Source: DATGUN01 sp035301285
GTDB taxonomy: Bacteria; Bacillota; Bacilli; Bacillales; Amphibacillaceae
Assembly: GCA_035301285.1 (NCBI GenBank)
Contig: DATGUN010000006.1
Coordinates: 1 to 64,000 of the forward strand
DNA length: 64,000 nt
Reading direction: 5' to 3'
Below the pieces are notes generated by a model. The model had not been told where the DNA came from and ran no database searches. It saw only the letters and a program-made list of their open reading frames with translations. Position numbers and translations under genes: made by a program. Numbering within the stretch: position 1 is the first letter of the stretch; every line of letters begins with the position of its first letter. Shown in pieces: positions 53,042 to 61,530 of the stretch.

Positions 53042-54391
53042 CTATGCAGTCGCTCCGGATTGAAATAGATCTTTATCACGCCATTTCCCATAACGATAAT
53101 ATCCATACGCAAACAGACTGCTGAATATGAAGCTCAAGCCCATGCCGATTGCAATGCCGCTTTCCGCAAACACATGTGAAAAAATATATGTCAACGGGTA
53201 ACGCAACACCCAGAACGAAATGATATTCAAAACCAGGACTTGGTACATGGCACCAGACGCACGTACGACGCCATTCAGCACAAAATTGATACCCAGGAAC
53301 GGATAACATAATGCGACGATGCTCAAGTACTCGGCTCCGAATGAAATGGCTGCTTCATCCGAAATAAACAATCGCATGCCAAAACGAGCACATATAATCG
53401 CCAATATTCCAATGGTAATCATGACAACCAGATTATATAAAACCGCTGATTTGGAAATGGCACTCACCCGTTTCCAATTCCCGACGCCGATATTCTGACC
53501 GGACATACTGTTCACTGCTGTGCCAAGTGATTTTGCCGGAAGCATGATCAAGCTATTCAAACGAAGGGCAGCACCATAACCTGCCACAACACTCTCGCCA
53601 AACACTGTCACGACACTCATGATGGCTGCAGAACCTGCCGAGATGACAGACATCTGCAATCCAGCCGGTATTCCCAACTGTAAAATGAGCCCCACTTCCT
53701 GTTTGTTCGGAAGATGTGGAATGCGAAAGGGGGCAAGCCGTTTATATAATACATATAACAACCCATACAAAAATGCACCGCCCTGCGAGAAAATAGTTGC
53801 ATAGGCCGCCCCTTCTATCCCCCAACCGATTCCACTTATGAACAACGGATCCAGGACAATATTCGCCAAGACCGCAATCAATACAAAACGAAGAGGTGTC
53901 TTACTATCCCCGAGTGACCTCAGAACCGTGCTGATGAAATTGTAACCGAATAAAAACCAGATACCGACAAAGTTGATCTGTAGATAAGCTTTTGCCTGTT
54001 GGAGCATATTGCCCGGTGTACCTAAAAGGTTCAATAATTCCTCCGCAAAAAAGAATCCGAAGAAACTTAACACTAAAGATAACGACGTCAAAACAACAAC
54101 AAACGCATTCAGATAACGCTTCAAGCCATATTCGTTTTTCTTCCCTCTTTGCTGGGCCAATATCGTCAATGCCGCATTATTCAGCCCGATGACGAACGAA
54201 AGGACCGTGAATACGATGGTGCTGGCGACCGTAACAGCTCCAAGTGCATTCGCTCCCAATAAATTCCCGACCCATAAACTGTCGACAAATTGATAAGATG
54301 CTTGTAGAAGGTTTGTCAAAATAATCGGACCGGAGAAAAGGATTAAATGCCGCCATATGCTTCCCTCTGTAAAATCCCGTTGTTTCGCCAT
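53042..54391 (-). CDS. MATE family efflux transporter
   Basis: 449-residue membrane protein with 12 helices in two MatE halves. The N-terminal GSIWRHLILFSGPIILTNLL, ASYQFVDSLWVGNLLGANAL and the SVISAGSAAIMSVV segment at the start of the second half are MATE-like (DinF/NorM branch). It exports cationic drugs or metabolites in exchange for Na+ or H+. GGAGGC precedes the ATG by 8 nt. It is 86 nt upstream of ridA on the same strand and may share its transcript. Confidence 0.92.
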   Translation of the reverse strand: MAKQRDFTEGSIWRHLILFSGPIILTNLLQASYQFVDSLWVGNLLGANALGAVTVASTIVFTVLSFVIGLNNAALTILAQQRGKKNEYGLKRYLNAFVVVLTSLSLVLSFFGFFFAEELLNLLGTPGNMLQQAKAYLQINFVGIWFLFGYNFISTVLRSLGDSKTPLRFVLIAVLANIVLDPLFISGIGWGIEGAAYATIFSQGGAFLYGLLYVLYKRLAPFRIPHLPNKQEVGLILQLGIPAGLQMSVISAGSAAIMSVVTVFGESVVAGYGAALRLNSLIMLPAKSLGTAVNSMSGQNIGVGNWKRVSAISKSAVLYNLVVMITIGILAIICARFGMRLFISDEAAISFGAEYLSIVALCYPFLGINFVLNGVVRASGAMYQVLVLNIISFWVLRYPLTYIFSHVFAESGIAIGMGLSFIFSSLFAYGYYRYGKWRDKDLFQSGATA

Positions 54392-54468
54392 TGTTTAACT
54401 GCCTCCACTCTATCCCTGTTTCCGCCCAAACCACGTGCTATATCCCCATTCTAACCGAAAACCACGTC

Positions 54469-54503
54469 AAAAGGTGACTGATCGATATGTCAGCCACCTT
54501 TTT
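54469..54503 (-). terminator. Terminator of the TRAP operon
   Basis: On the minus strand AAAAGGTGGCTG pairs with CAGTCACCTTTT (one G-U) around a 10-nt loop and is followed by GACGTGG; U-tract is formed by the TTTT end of the stem. 38 nt past the permease stop. Confidence 0.6.
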
Positions 54504-54541
54504 GATGTTCAGGTATTTACTTTTGAACTTTCCGAACCCGA

Positions 54542-56611
54542 TTATGCTCCTGCCTGCATAGCCTGTTTTCCGCCACCTCTATGACGGTTGATTAAAAATT
54601 GATACGCAATCATCGCTACAAAAACGGCAAGTCCGATATAGTCGGTATATCCCTCTGGATAAATCATCAATAAACCGCCTGATACGGAAATGACGCGTTC
54701 CAACCAATTGAGCCGCTTGTACCAATACCCGATCAGACCGGCACCGATGGCGACCATACCGCACATGGCTGTAAATAAGACCCAGCCTACCTCCCAAATA
54801 TTTGTATCGATCATCAACATTTGCGGTTGCAACACGAACATATATGGAATGATAAACGCCGCAATCGCAAGTTTGGACGCATTGGCTCCGGTCCGGATGG
54901 GGTCCCCGCCTGAAATCCCCGTTGCTGCAAATGCTGCTAACGCTACAGGAGGTGTTATATCTGCTACGATACCAAAGTAAAAGACAAACATATGCCCCGC
55001 AAGCACCGGAATAGCCACTTCCAATTGGTCATTCAACGCTAAAATGGAAGGAAGTGCTATGGTTGATGTAATAATATAATTCGCGGTTGTCGGCGCACCC
55101 ATACCTAAAATGATACATGCAATCATCGTAAAGACAAGTGTCAACATAAGCTGCATGTTGACCGATGTCGCAATCTCACCAGCTATATCGACCAGACTAT
55201 TTCCCAGTTGCAAACCAAGGCCTGTTTTGGTGACGACTCCTACAATAATACCCGCACACGCCGTCGCTGCAGCAACACCTAAGGCTGTACGCGCACCGGA
55301 TGTGAGTGCCACAATCAATTTACTGAATGATATACGCGTATCTTTCCGGAACATGCTGACGACAATGGTTGATAATATACCCAACAATGCCGTCCGTTCA
55401 ATACTATAGCCGCTGAACAACAACCACACGATGATTAGGATGGGCAATAACAGATGGATCTTTTTCAACACGGTCATTTTTTTGGGGATATCTTTCTCCG
55501 GAAGTCCGAATAACCCGGTTTTTTTCGCTTCAAAATGGGTCATGATCCAAATTCCTGAAAAATACAAGATGGCCGGTATTGTTGCTGCCTTGGCAATCTG
55601 CCAGTAACCAACACCTGCGAATTCAATCATCAAGAAGGCAGCCGCTCCCATGATTGGTGGCATGATTTGACCACCAGTCGATGAAGCCGCTTCAACCGCT
55701 CCGGCAAAGTTTTTGCGATAGCCGAGTTTCTTCATGAGCGGAATCGTATAGGATCCTGTCGTCACCGTATTTGCGACTGAACTACCTGATATGGTCCCTT
55801 GCAGGGCACTTGAGAAAATGGCCACTTTAGCTGGGCCACCGATTCGTCTGCCAGCAAGTGAAATGGCCAAATCATTAAAGTAATTCCCGACACCCGTCTG
55901 GACAAGGAATGAGCCAAACAAGAGAAACAAGAAGATATATGTCGATGATACCTTCAATGGCGTCCCTAAAATACCTTCTGTCGTGAAAAACATCGACTTG
56001 ACCAATTGTTCGATGGTAAGACCTTTATGCCCGAGCGGCCCCAGATACGGACCCAATAAGGCATAAAGCATGAAAAGTGTTGCGATGATTGTAATAGGGA
56101 GACCAACCGCACGGCGCGTCCCTTCCAGAACAAGCAAAATGGCAAGTGCTCCGATTATCATCTGGAACGATGTAATCGAACCGACTTGGTTCACAACCGA
56201 ACTATAGAACACAGGCCAATATGCACAGACCAGAAGAGCTGCTATAACCAATCCATAATCATACCATTTCAGCTGATTGGACATCCCTTTCTTGCGGCCC
56301 GGATACAGCAAAAATATCGCAACAAGCGCAAACCCCAAGTGAACAGTGCGCTGTATGTATGCCGTGAATTCACCTTGTATACCTGTATATAATTGAAATA
56401 AGGAAAAAGCAAGCAGAACGATAAAAATAAGGTACTTGGCAAATCCTTTCAAATGACGCGTGTTTGATTCCGTATCATACTTTTTCATCAATTCCTCGCG
56501 TTCTTCGTCGGTTAATTCATCCATATTGATTTCTTCATCGTTTTCCTGCACGTGTCCCTCATTGTTTCCCTGAAGTTTTTCTTCATCTGTCTGCTCGCGT
56601 TTCTTGCTCAT
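54542..56611 (-). CDS. TRAP transporter fused permease (TAXI type, 4TM/12TM)
   Basis: 689-residue membrane protein. A charged cytoplasmic N terminus (1 to about 55) is followed by a small DctQ-like part and a large DctM-like part. The motifs GSFLVQTGVGNYFNDLA, GRRIGGPAKVAIFSSALQG, GSSVANTVTTGSYTIPLMK, SSTGGQIMPPIMGAAAFLM and LGMGAPTTANYIITS are diagnostic of fused TAXI-TRAP permeases. It uses a Na+ gradient with the TAXI binding protein to import an organic acid, often glutamate or 2-oxoglutarate-like, but the substrate is not visible. ATG 56611 has GAGGAG 9 nt ahead; it overlaps the DUF1850 gene by 29 nt. Confidence 0.93.
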   Translation of the reverse strand: MSKKREQTDEEKLQGNNEGHVQENDEEINMDELTDEEREELMKKYDTESNTRHLKGFAKYLIFIVLLAFSLFQLYTGIQGEFTAYIQRTVHLGFALVAIFLLYPGRKKGMSNQLKWYDYGLVIAALLVCAYWPVFYSSVVNQVGSITSFQMIIGALAILLVLEGTRRAVGLPITIIATLFMLYALLGPYLGPLGHKGLTIEQLVKSMFFTTEGILGTPLKVSSTYIFLFLLFGSFLVQTGVGNYFNDLAISLAGRRIGGPAKVAIFSSALQGTISGSSVANTVTTGSYTIPLMKKLGYRKNFAGAVEAASSTGGQIMPPIMGAAAFLMIEFAGVGYWQIAKAATIPAILYFSGIWIMTHFEAKKTGLFGLPEKDIPKKMTVLKKIHLLLPILIIVWLLFSGYSIERTALLGILSTIVVSMFRKDTRISFSKLIVALTSGARTALGVAAATACAGIIVGVVTKTGLGLQLGNSLVDIAGEIATSVNMQLMLTLVFTMIACIILGMGAPTTANYIITSTIALPSILALNDQLEVAIPVLAGHMFVFYFGIVADITPPVALAAFAATGISGGDPIRTGANASKLAIAAFIIPYMFVLQPQMLMIDTNIWEVGWVLFTAMCGMVAIGAGLIGYWYKRLNWLERVISVSGGLLMIYPEGYTDYIGLAVFVAMIAYQFLINRHRGGGKQAMQAGA

Positions 56612-57140
56612 GGATTTCAACTCCTCTCCAGTATTCCCATAACGATCGTTTCTTTATTTTGATCGTCAACGATTCCCCCGGTTCGAAATAATCATTGAAC
56701 CATACGAAGTGTTCTCCGTTTTGTCCCCAAATGATACGATTTTCAGATACGGTCTTTCCGTTTCTATAATCAATCGAGTCGAACGTCCGGTCCATATTTT
56801 TTATGTGGTATTTTCCATCTTCATAAACAAATTCTTCGTCACCTTGTGCATTTTCAGGCATACCGATGCCATAGTGTTCAAAAACCGTTTCATATTGTTT
56901 GATGGTTTGATTATCCAAGACTGTATATTTTTCAACGACATCGGTTAAATGGATGGAATGCTTATAGATCATTTGAAACCGATCACCTGCTTCAACCGGC
57001 AAGTACGCTTCGATATGATGTGTATCTTCTTTGTAAAATACTAAAGCTGTTTGATATGGAACAAACAGCAACATTACAATTAAGAGCAAAAGAGGAATAC
57101 ATATGATCAGTGTTCTTTTTTTTGAAATTTGTAATGCCAT
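56583..57140 (-). CDS. DUF1850-family protein of the TRAP-TAXI operon
   Basis: 185-residue protein with one N-terminal membrane helix (about 12-32). YKHSIHLTDVVEKYTV, QYETVFEHYGIGMPENA and ESLTIKIKKRSLWEYW are the DUF1850 blocks; the family is nearly always encoded beside TAXI TRAP genes and its role is unknown. Start at the second of two ATGs (57140), 7 nt after AGGTGG; 57143 is possible. Middle gene of TAXI binding protein, DUF1850, permease, with 29-nt overlap to the permease gene suggesting coupling. Confidence 0.85.
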   Translation of the reverse strand: MALQISKKRTLIICIPLLLLIVMLLFVPYQTALVFYKEDTHHIEAYLPVEAGDRFQMIYKHSIHLTDVVEKYTVLDNQTIKQYETVFEHYGIGMPENAQGDEEFVYEDGKYHIKNMDRTFDSIDYRNGKTVSENRIIWGQNGEHFVWFNDYFEPGESLTIKIKKRSLWEYWRGVEIHEQETRADR

Positions 57141-57275
57141 CATGATTCCACCTGCTGGACATTTTGAAATTGTTGGTTTATAGAAAAGACGACATACGAA
57201 GCAAAAAGATGAAACGACCGGCTGCATCCGTTCAAATGCAATACCGGTCATTTCGCATCACTCAACCCGTTTCTA

Positions 57276-58223
57276 TCAATCCATGACGCCTTCTTCATCA
57301 AAGTATTTCTCAGCACCGGGGTGTAAGTCTATCCCAATGCCATCAAGTGCTGTGTCAAGTGATATTTCGCTCGCTTTATCATGACCTATACTATCCGTAT
57401 TTTCATAGATGGCTTTTGTCATTTCATAGACGGTGTCTTCATCCACATCTTCTGCTACCGCGAGCATGGCCAGAACGGCAACAGTGTCTACATCTTCATC
57501 CAGGTCATACATGCCTTCTTCGACTGTATCTGCGGCATAATATGGATACTTATCAACCAGTTCCTCCACGACGTCCTCTTCAATCGGGACGATGCTGATA
57601 TCCTCTGTTGCACCAAGTCCTTCCACACTACCTGTTGGTGTTCCTGCAGTGATGAACGCCGCATCGATATTTCCGTCTTGGATACCCCCTGTCGATTCAT
57701 CAAAATCCAAGTTCTGTGCATCGATATCATCCATTGTCAAGCCGTGAACTTCCAAAATCTGTTCCGCATTGACATATGTCCCTGATCCTGGTGCACCGAC
57801 TGAAATGGCTTTGCCTTCCATATCTTCAACGCTTTCAATCCCCGATTGTTCGGTCGTTACAATTTGAATGGTTTCCGGATACAAAGATCCCATAGCCAGA
57901 ACATTATCTACTTCATTATCCTCAAATTCATTCTCTCCTTCAACGGCATTGGACATCACGTCTGTCTGTGTAAAAGCAACCTCATCTTCTCCGTCTTGCA
58001 GCGCTTTCACATTATCCGCAGAAGCATTTGATGATTTGGCATCGATCTCAACATTGTCTGCTTTATCGTTGATGACCTTGGCCATTCCACCCCCAAGCGG
58101 GTAATACGTACCACCGGTTCCCCCTGTGAGCATGCTTAAGTATTCTTTTTTATTGCATCCCATCAAGGCAATGGAAGCGATTAAAATAATTGCGATGGAA
58201 AGAAACAGACTTTTCTTCTTCAA
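57276..58223 (-). CDS. TAXI-family TRAP transporter solute-binding lipoprotein
   Basis: 315-residue extracytoplasmic binding protein. Lipobox LMGC near residue 23; core motifs MLTGGTGGTYYPLGGGMAKV, SSNASADNVKAL, KAISVGAPGSGTYVNAEQIL, GGIQDGNIDAAFITAGTPTG and the C-terminal LHPGAEKYFDEEG define the TAXI (TRAP-associated extracytoplasmic immunogenic) family. Start is TTG 58223, about 9 nt after AAGGGGG. Very acidic mature protein. First gene of the TRAP operon; the nitronate monooxygenase gene lies 243 nt upstream on the same strand. Confidence 0.93.
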   Translation of the reverse strand: MKKKSLFLSIAIILIASIALMGCNKKEYLSMLTGGTGGTYYPLGGGMAKVINDKADNVEIDAKSSNASADNVKALQDGEDEVAFTQTDVMSNAVEGENEFEDNEVDNVLAMGSLYPETIQIVTTEQSGIESVEDMEGKAISVGAPGSGTYVNAEQILEVHGLTMDDIDAQNLDFDESTGGIQDGNIDAAFITAGTPTGSVEGLGATEDISIVPIEEDVVEELVDKYPYYAADTVEEGMYDLDEDVDTVAVLAMLAVAEDVDEDTVYEMTKAIYENTDSIGHDKASEISLDTALDGIGIDLHPGAEKYFDEEGVMD

Positions 58224-58466
58224 TTATTTTTCCCCCTTATCATAATATATAATGCTATAAGTATTCTATATTTTGTTCACAAAAATGTCAATTCCATTTT
58301 CGCTGTACGACTTGACAGAATGCATTGCAAAGGCAGTAACAACGCTTTCATTTTTATTGCAAAAATTTTATAGAATACGAGTCCATCCGGACATGCCTAT
58401 CACGGTCCAGACAGGTGTCCGCTGGAACTCGCCTTCGACTCATCGATATATCTTGTTTTCATTCAT

Positions 58467-59507
58467 TCAATTTGCTGTTAACGAGTCGAAAATATCTTTG
58501 ACAGATTCTTCTTTTGTAATATGTGACACACCTTGCCCTGCCCACAATGACTGTAATTCTGAATGGGCGTATTCCTTGGCCGCACCTCGGATATCTTTCG
58601 TACATTCATTTTGGATCGGGAAAGGCAATAAGGGAATATCGTTCTCGGTCAGTTCACGAACGAGCCGGTTCGTAATTCCGCGTGCTGGCCGTCCGGAAAT
58701 AACTTTCGTAATGATGGTATCTTCCGTTTTCGCCTTTATCAACGCTTGTTTGTAGGCTTTATTGGTTCCTGCTTCCTCAGCTACCAAAAATCGCGTGCCA
58801 AGCTGTACACCGCAGGCACCCATTTTCAAGATTCCTTCAATTTGGTCATGATGGTAGATACCCCCTGCTGCCACAACGGGTATAAAGACACTTTCAAGCA
58901 CATCTTGCAGCAATACCATCAAACCGATATTGCAACCATCCGGATACGATTGAAGCTGGAACGTCCCCCTATGACCCCCTGCTTCATATCCTTGTACAAC
59001 AACCATGTCATAACCCGCTTCTTCCAACTGCTTCGCCTCATGGACATTTGTGGCCATCCCCATCAATGTGATGTCATTTTCTTTCAGACGTTCAATCAAC
59101 ATTGATGAAAGTACCCCGAACGCAGTGCTGACAATCGGTATATTTTCATTAATGATGCAATAGATTTTTTCTTGTAAATAATCGTTGACTTTGATGGATC
59201 GCTCACCGGGCTCCAGTTCCAATTCTTGACGATAACGATTCAAAAATTGTTGCATATCCCCTACCTCGGAAGAAAATGCCTCTAGATTATCTGTAAACAC
59301 ATTCACGGCAAATGGTTTATCGGTCAATGCCTTCGTCTGCTGAATCGCTTCTTTTAAGTCGGCATCACTCATATAGCCGGCGCCGATTGTTCCCAATCCA
59401 CCATTATTGGCAACTTCCGCCACGAGTTCGGGTGTCGTGATCCCACCTGCCATACCCGCTTGAATGATGGGTACTTCGATATGTAGTTCATTCCAGATTT
59501 TGTGCAT
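58467..59507 (-). CDS. Nitronate monooxygenase / FabK-like flavin oxidoreductase
   Basis: 346-residue FMN-dependent TIM-barrel protein. VPIIQAGMAGGITTPELVAEV at the N terminus, GTIGAGYM, VVVQGYEAGGHRG with the catalytic His, VVAAGGIYHHDQI and GVQLGTRFLVAEEAG bind FMN as in 2-nitropropane dioxygenases; such proteins detoxify propionate 3-nitronate or, in FabK relatives, reduce enoyl-ACP. AAGGAGG-type site 5 nt before the ATG. Divergent from the regulator at 59717, which may control it and the TRAP operon. Confidence 0.87.
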   Translation of the reverse strand: MHKIWNELHIEVPIIQAGMAGGITTPELVAEVANNGGLGTIGAGYMSDADLKEAIQQTKALTDKPFAVNVFTDNLEAFSSEVGDMQQFLNRYRQELELEPGERSIKVNDYLQEKIYCIINENIPIVSTAFGVLSSMLIERLKENDITLMGMATNVHEAKQLEEAGYDMVVVQGYEAGGHRGTFQLQSYPDGCNIGLMVLLQDVLESVFIPVVAAGGIYHHDQIEGILKMGACGVQLGTRFLVAEEAGTNKAYKQALIKAKTEDTIITKVISGRPARGITNRLVRELTENDIPLLPFPIQNECTKDIRGAAKEYAHSELQSLWAGQGVSHITKEESVKDIFDSLTAN

Positions 59508-59626
59508 CTAATCCTCCTCTCTTCATCCCATTGTTAGTTATAGCATATCATAGTTTGCCTTTTTTCACTTTATGTTACATCCTATGATCATGCTTCGGCA
59601 GCTCTTGTCTTTTCACTTTAAAGGTC

Positions 59627-59655
59627 TTGACAATTTTTCGAAAATTCCATATGGT
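59627..59655 (+). promoter_or_regulatory. Regulator-gene promoter containing a CodY-like box
   Basis: TTGACA (59627-59632), 17-nt spacer, TATGGT (59650-59655). The spacer is almost filled by AATTTTTCGAAAATT (59632-59646), matching the CodY consensus AATTTTCWGAAAATT at 13 of 15 positions. Confidence 0.5.
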
Positions 59656-59716
59656 ATCATTAATGAAGCATATATCGTTATTGTGATAATGCTACATCAA
59701 AGGGGGAATATTTGTT

Positions 59717-60997
59717 GTGCAAATGAAACTAGGGGTTTTTGGGCGGAAAGAATGGATTGAACGCCTGAAAGAATATACGGAAAGAGATTCAAAATTGGAT
59801 ATCGTCCCATTCGAATTGACACACTCGGAAGAAGCCATGCATCTTGTGGATGATTCATATATGTGTGATATCTATTTATTCATCGGATCGCTTCCCTATT
59901 TATATGCCAGGGAAACCATTGTGAAGAAACGTTTGCCGACCATAAGCGTGTCGATGGACGAATATATGATTTTAACATCTTTTTATCGCGTGAAACATGA
60001 CCACGGGGAAAGGTTGGACCGCTTTTCGATTGATGTTCTCAACCCCGAACATGTAAGCGCTATATTAGGGGAATTGGACATTACGGACCGTGATATTTAT
60101 ACATATAGTTATATGTTTGATGGAGCGAGCGATGTCGATAAAATAGCAAATTTCCATAGAACCTTATGGGAAAAGGGGGCAATCGACTATGTTTTGACAT
60201 CGGTTGAAGAGGTTAAAGAAGATCTGTCGGCGAGTGAAATCCCAACGTATTTAATGGAGATCCCACGTCGGAACATAATAAAGGCCATTGAAGAAGCCAA
60301 ACAAACATTTCATTTCAATCAAAGCATCAGTGCACAGGTTGTTGCTGGCTATATCGGGATTAAAAATGCACAGGCACTGGGGAACCATTCAAAACAGGAA
60401 GCCATATATCAGCTGCATCAGCTACTGCTCGAATTCGCGCACCGGACATATGCCACTGTTCTGCCGCACGGAGAGAATCAATTTGTTTTATTCGGAACCC
60501 GAGGGACGCTTGATCACATCACCAATCATTACAGAGATCTTCCGCTTTTGAAAGACGTGGAAGCGTCATTGGATGTATCGGTTGAAATCGGATTTGGTCT
60601 CGGCATGACAACCAAAGAAGCAGAAGATCACGCCAAATTGGCACTTGAAGTCTGCCATGAAACCAATGAAAGCAGCTGTTACATCGTCAACGAACGACAA
60701 GATATCATCGGTCCTTTAGGTGTGGAAAAACATGTCGATACATCAAAATTATATCAGGCCCTTATCCATAGAGCCCGGTTGAACAATGAGCTATCCTATA
60801 ATTTCATCGATTTCATCAAACGGCGTAACAATGAGCCTTTTTCATCTGCTGATATCGCCGAGTATTATCGAGTTACAAAGCGGAGTGCAGAAAGGACCAT
60901 CAATAAATTGAAGGCAGGCAAGGTCATCATAGAAGCCGGTCATGAAAAACCCTATATCCAAGGCCGTCCCCGAAAACTGTTTACCGTCAGTATATAA
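59717..60997 (+). CDS. Transcriptional regulator: N-terminal sensor, GGDEF-fold domain, C-terminal HTH
   Basis: 426 residues starting at GTG, 10 nt after GGGGG. Residues 1 to about 190 form an alpha/beta domain of unknown kind (MKLGVFGRKEWIERL). Residues about 200-335 resemble a degenerate nucleotide-cyclase fold (GGDEF or GTP cyclohydrolase III-like): NQFVLFGTRG and GFGLGMTTKEAEDHAKLAL follow the GIGIG-x-T-x2-EA-x3-A pattern, but no GGDEF signature loop is seen. The last 65 residues hold a winged HTH (ADIAEYYRVTKRSAERTINKL). Inferred role: ligand-responsive control of the divergent flavoprotein and possibly the TRAP operon. Confidence 0.65.
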   Translation: MQMKLGVFGRKEWIERLKEYTERDSKLDIVPFELTHSEEAMHLVDDSYMCDIYLFIGSLPYLYARETIVKKRLPTISVSMDEYMILTSFYRVKHDHGERLDRFSIDVLNPEHVSAILGELDITDRDIYTYSYMFDGASDVDKIANFHRTLWEKGAIDYVLTSVEEVKEDLSASEIPTYLMEIPRRNIIKAIEEAKQTFHFNQSISAQVVAGYIGIKNAQALGNHSKQEAIYQLHQLLLEFAHRTYATVLPHGENQFVLFGTRGTLDHITNHYRDLPLLKDVEASLDVSVEIGFGLGMTTKEAEDHAKLALEVCHETNESSCYIVNERQDIIGPLGVEKHVDTSKLYQALIHRARLNNELSYNFIDFIKRRNNEPFSSADIAEYYRVTKRSAERTINKLKAGKVIIEAGHEKPYIQGRPRKLFTVSI

Positions 60998-61037
60998 GTG
61001 GGATGACCTTCACCTTTCGTCAACACCATGGACGACA

Positions 61038-61076
61038 GCAGGGCCACCCCGTCTATACGGCGATGGCCCTGCTTTT
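61038..61076. terminator. Terminator of the regulator gene
   Basis: GCAGGGCCA (61038-61046) and TGGCCCTGC (61064-61072) pair perfectly over 9 bp with inner CCGT/ACGG pairing, followed by TTTTC. 41 nt past the stop; the stress-type gene converges from the right. Confidence 0.8.
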
Positions 61077-61083
61077 CATATCG

Positions 61084-61464
61084 CTATAAATGATCGTGCT
61101 TAAGCATATACCCATTATGTTCTTTTAGCACCTTTACGATTTCTTCCAGATTCGCATCATCAGCCAGTTCAAACTCGAGCATGTGTGTCATGGTTTCCTC
61201 ATTATCACCCATGCCCCGTTTGCCTTCATCATCTATCTTTTCCTCTATCCAGCCAAATGTTCCAATACCCACGCCACCTGCACCATTTGTCCCTGTTCCA
61301 CCCGATGTAGAGCCAAGAGCATATATCGGCAGGAATGTCTGGGACTTGCTTTGCTCAGGAAGCGTATCAACCAACGCATCCGATACTGGAAACCGCTGCA
61401 AGCTTGATTCTGCGGACATGGCATCATTTTCAGATGTGAAATAGGCTTCTATACGCTTTGTCAT
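61084..61464 (-). CDS. YflT-like general-stress type protein
   Basis: 126-residue soluble protein. The N-terminal KRIEAYFTSENDAMSAESSLQ (a beta-strand then helix) and C-terminal THMLEFELADDANLEEIVKVLKEHNGYM suggest two small alpha/beta units joined by a Gly/Thr-rich loop (GSTSGGTGTNGAGGVGIGTFG), the layout of stress-induced proteins of the YflT/GsiB-neighbour kind; the exact family is uncertain. ATG 61464 follows AAGGATG at 7-8 nt; the frame continues upstream through the promoter and is not counted. A sigma-B-type promoter lies just upstream. Confidence 0.65.
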   Translation of the reverse strand: MTKRIEAYFTSENDAMSAESSLQRFPVSDALVDTLPEQSKSQTFLPIYALGSTSGGTGTNGAGGVGIGTFGWIEEKIDDEGKRGMGDNEETMTHMLEFELADDANLEEIVKVLKEHNGYMLKHDHL

Positions 61465-61487
61465 AGGAATCATCCTTTTTAATGTAT

Positions 61488-61513
61488 ATTCCCCTATTTT
61501 CAAAAATATAAAC
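61488..61513 (-). promoter_or_regulatory. Sigma-B-type promoter
   Basis: On the minus strand GTTTAT (61513-61508), 14-nt spacer, GGGAAT (61493-61488), against the sigma-B consensus GTTTAA-N12-15-GGGTAT. It would start transcription about 17 nt before the ATG at 61464, just enough for the ribosome site. Confidence 0.6.
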
Positions 61514-61530
61514 GCGCTGACGTGACCATA

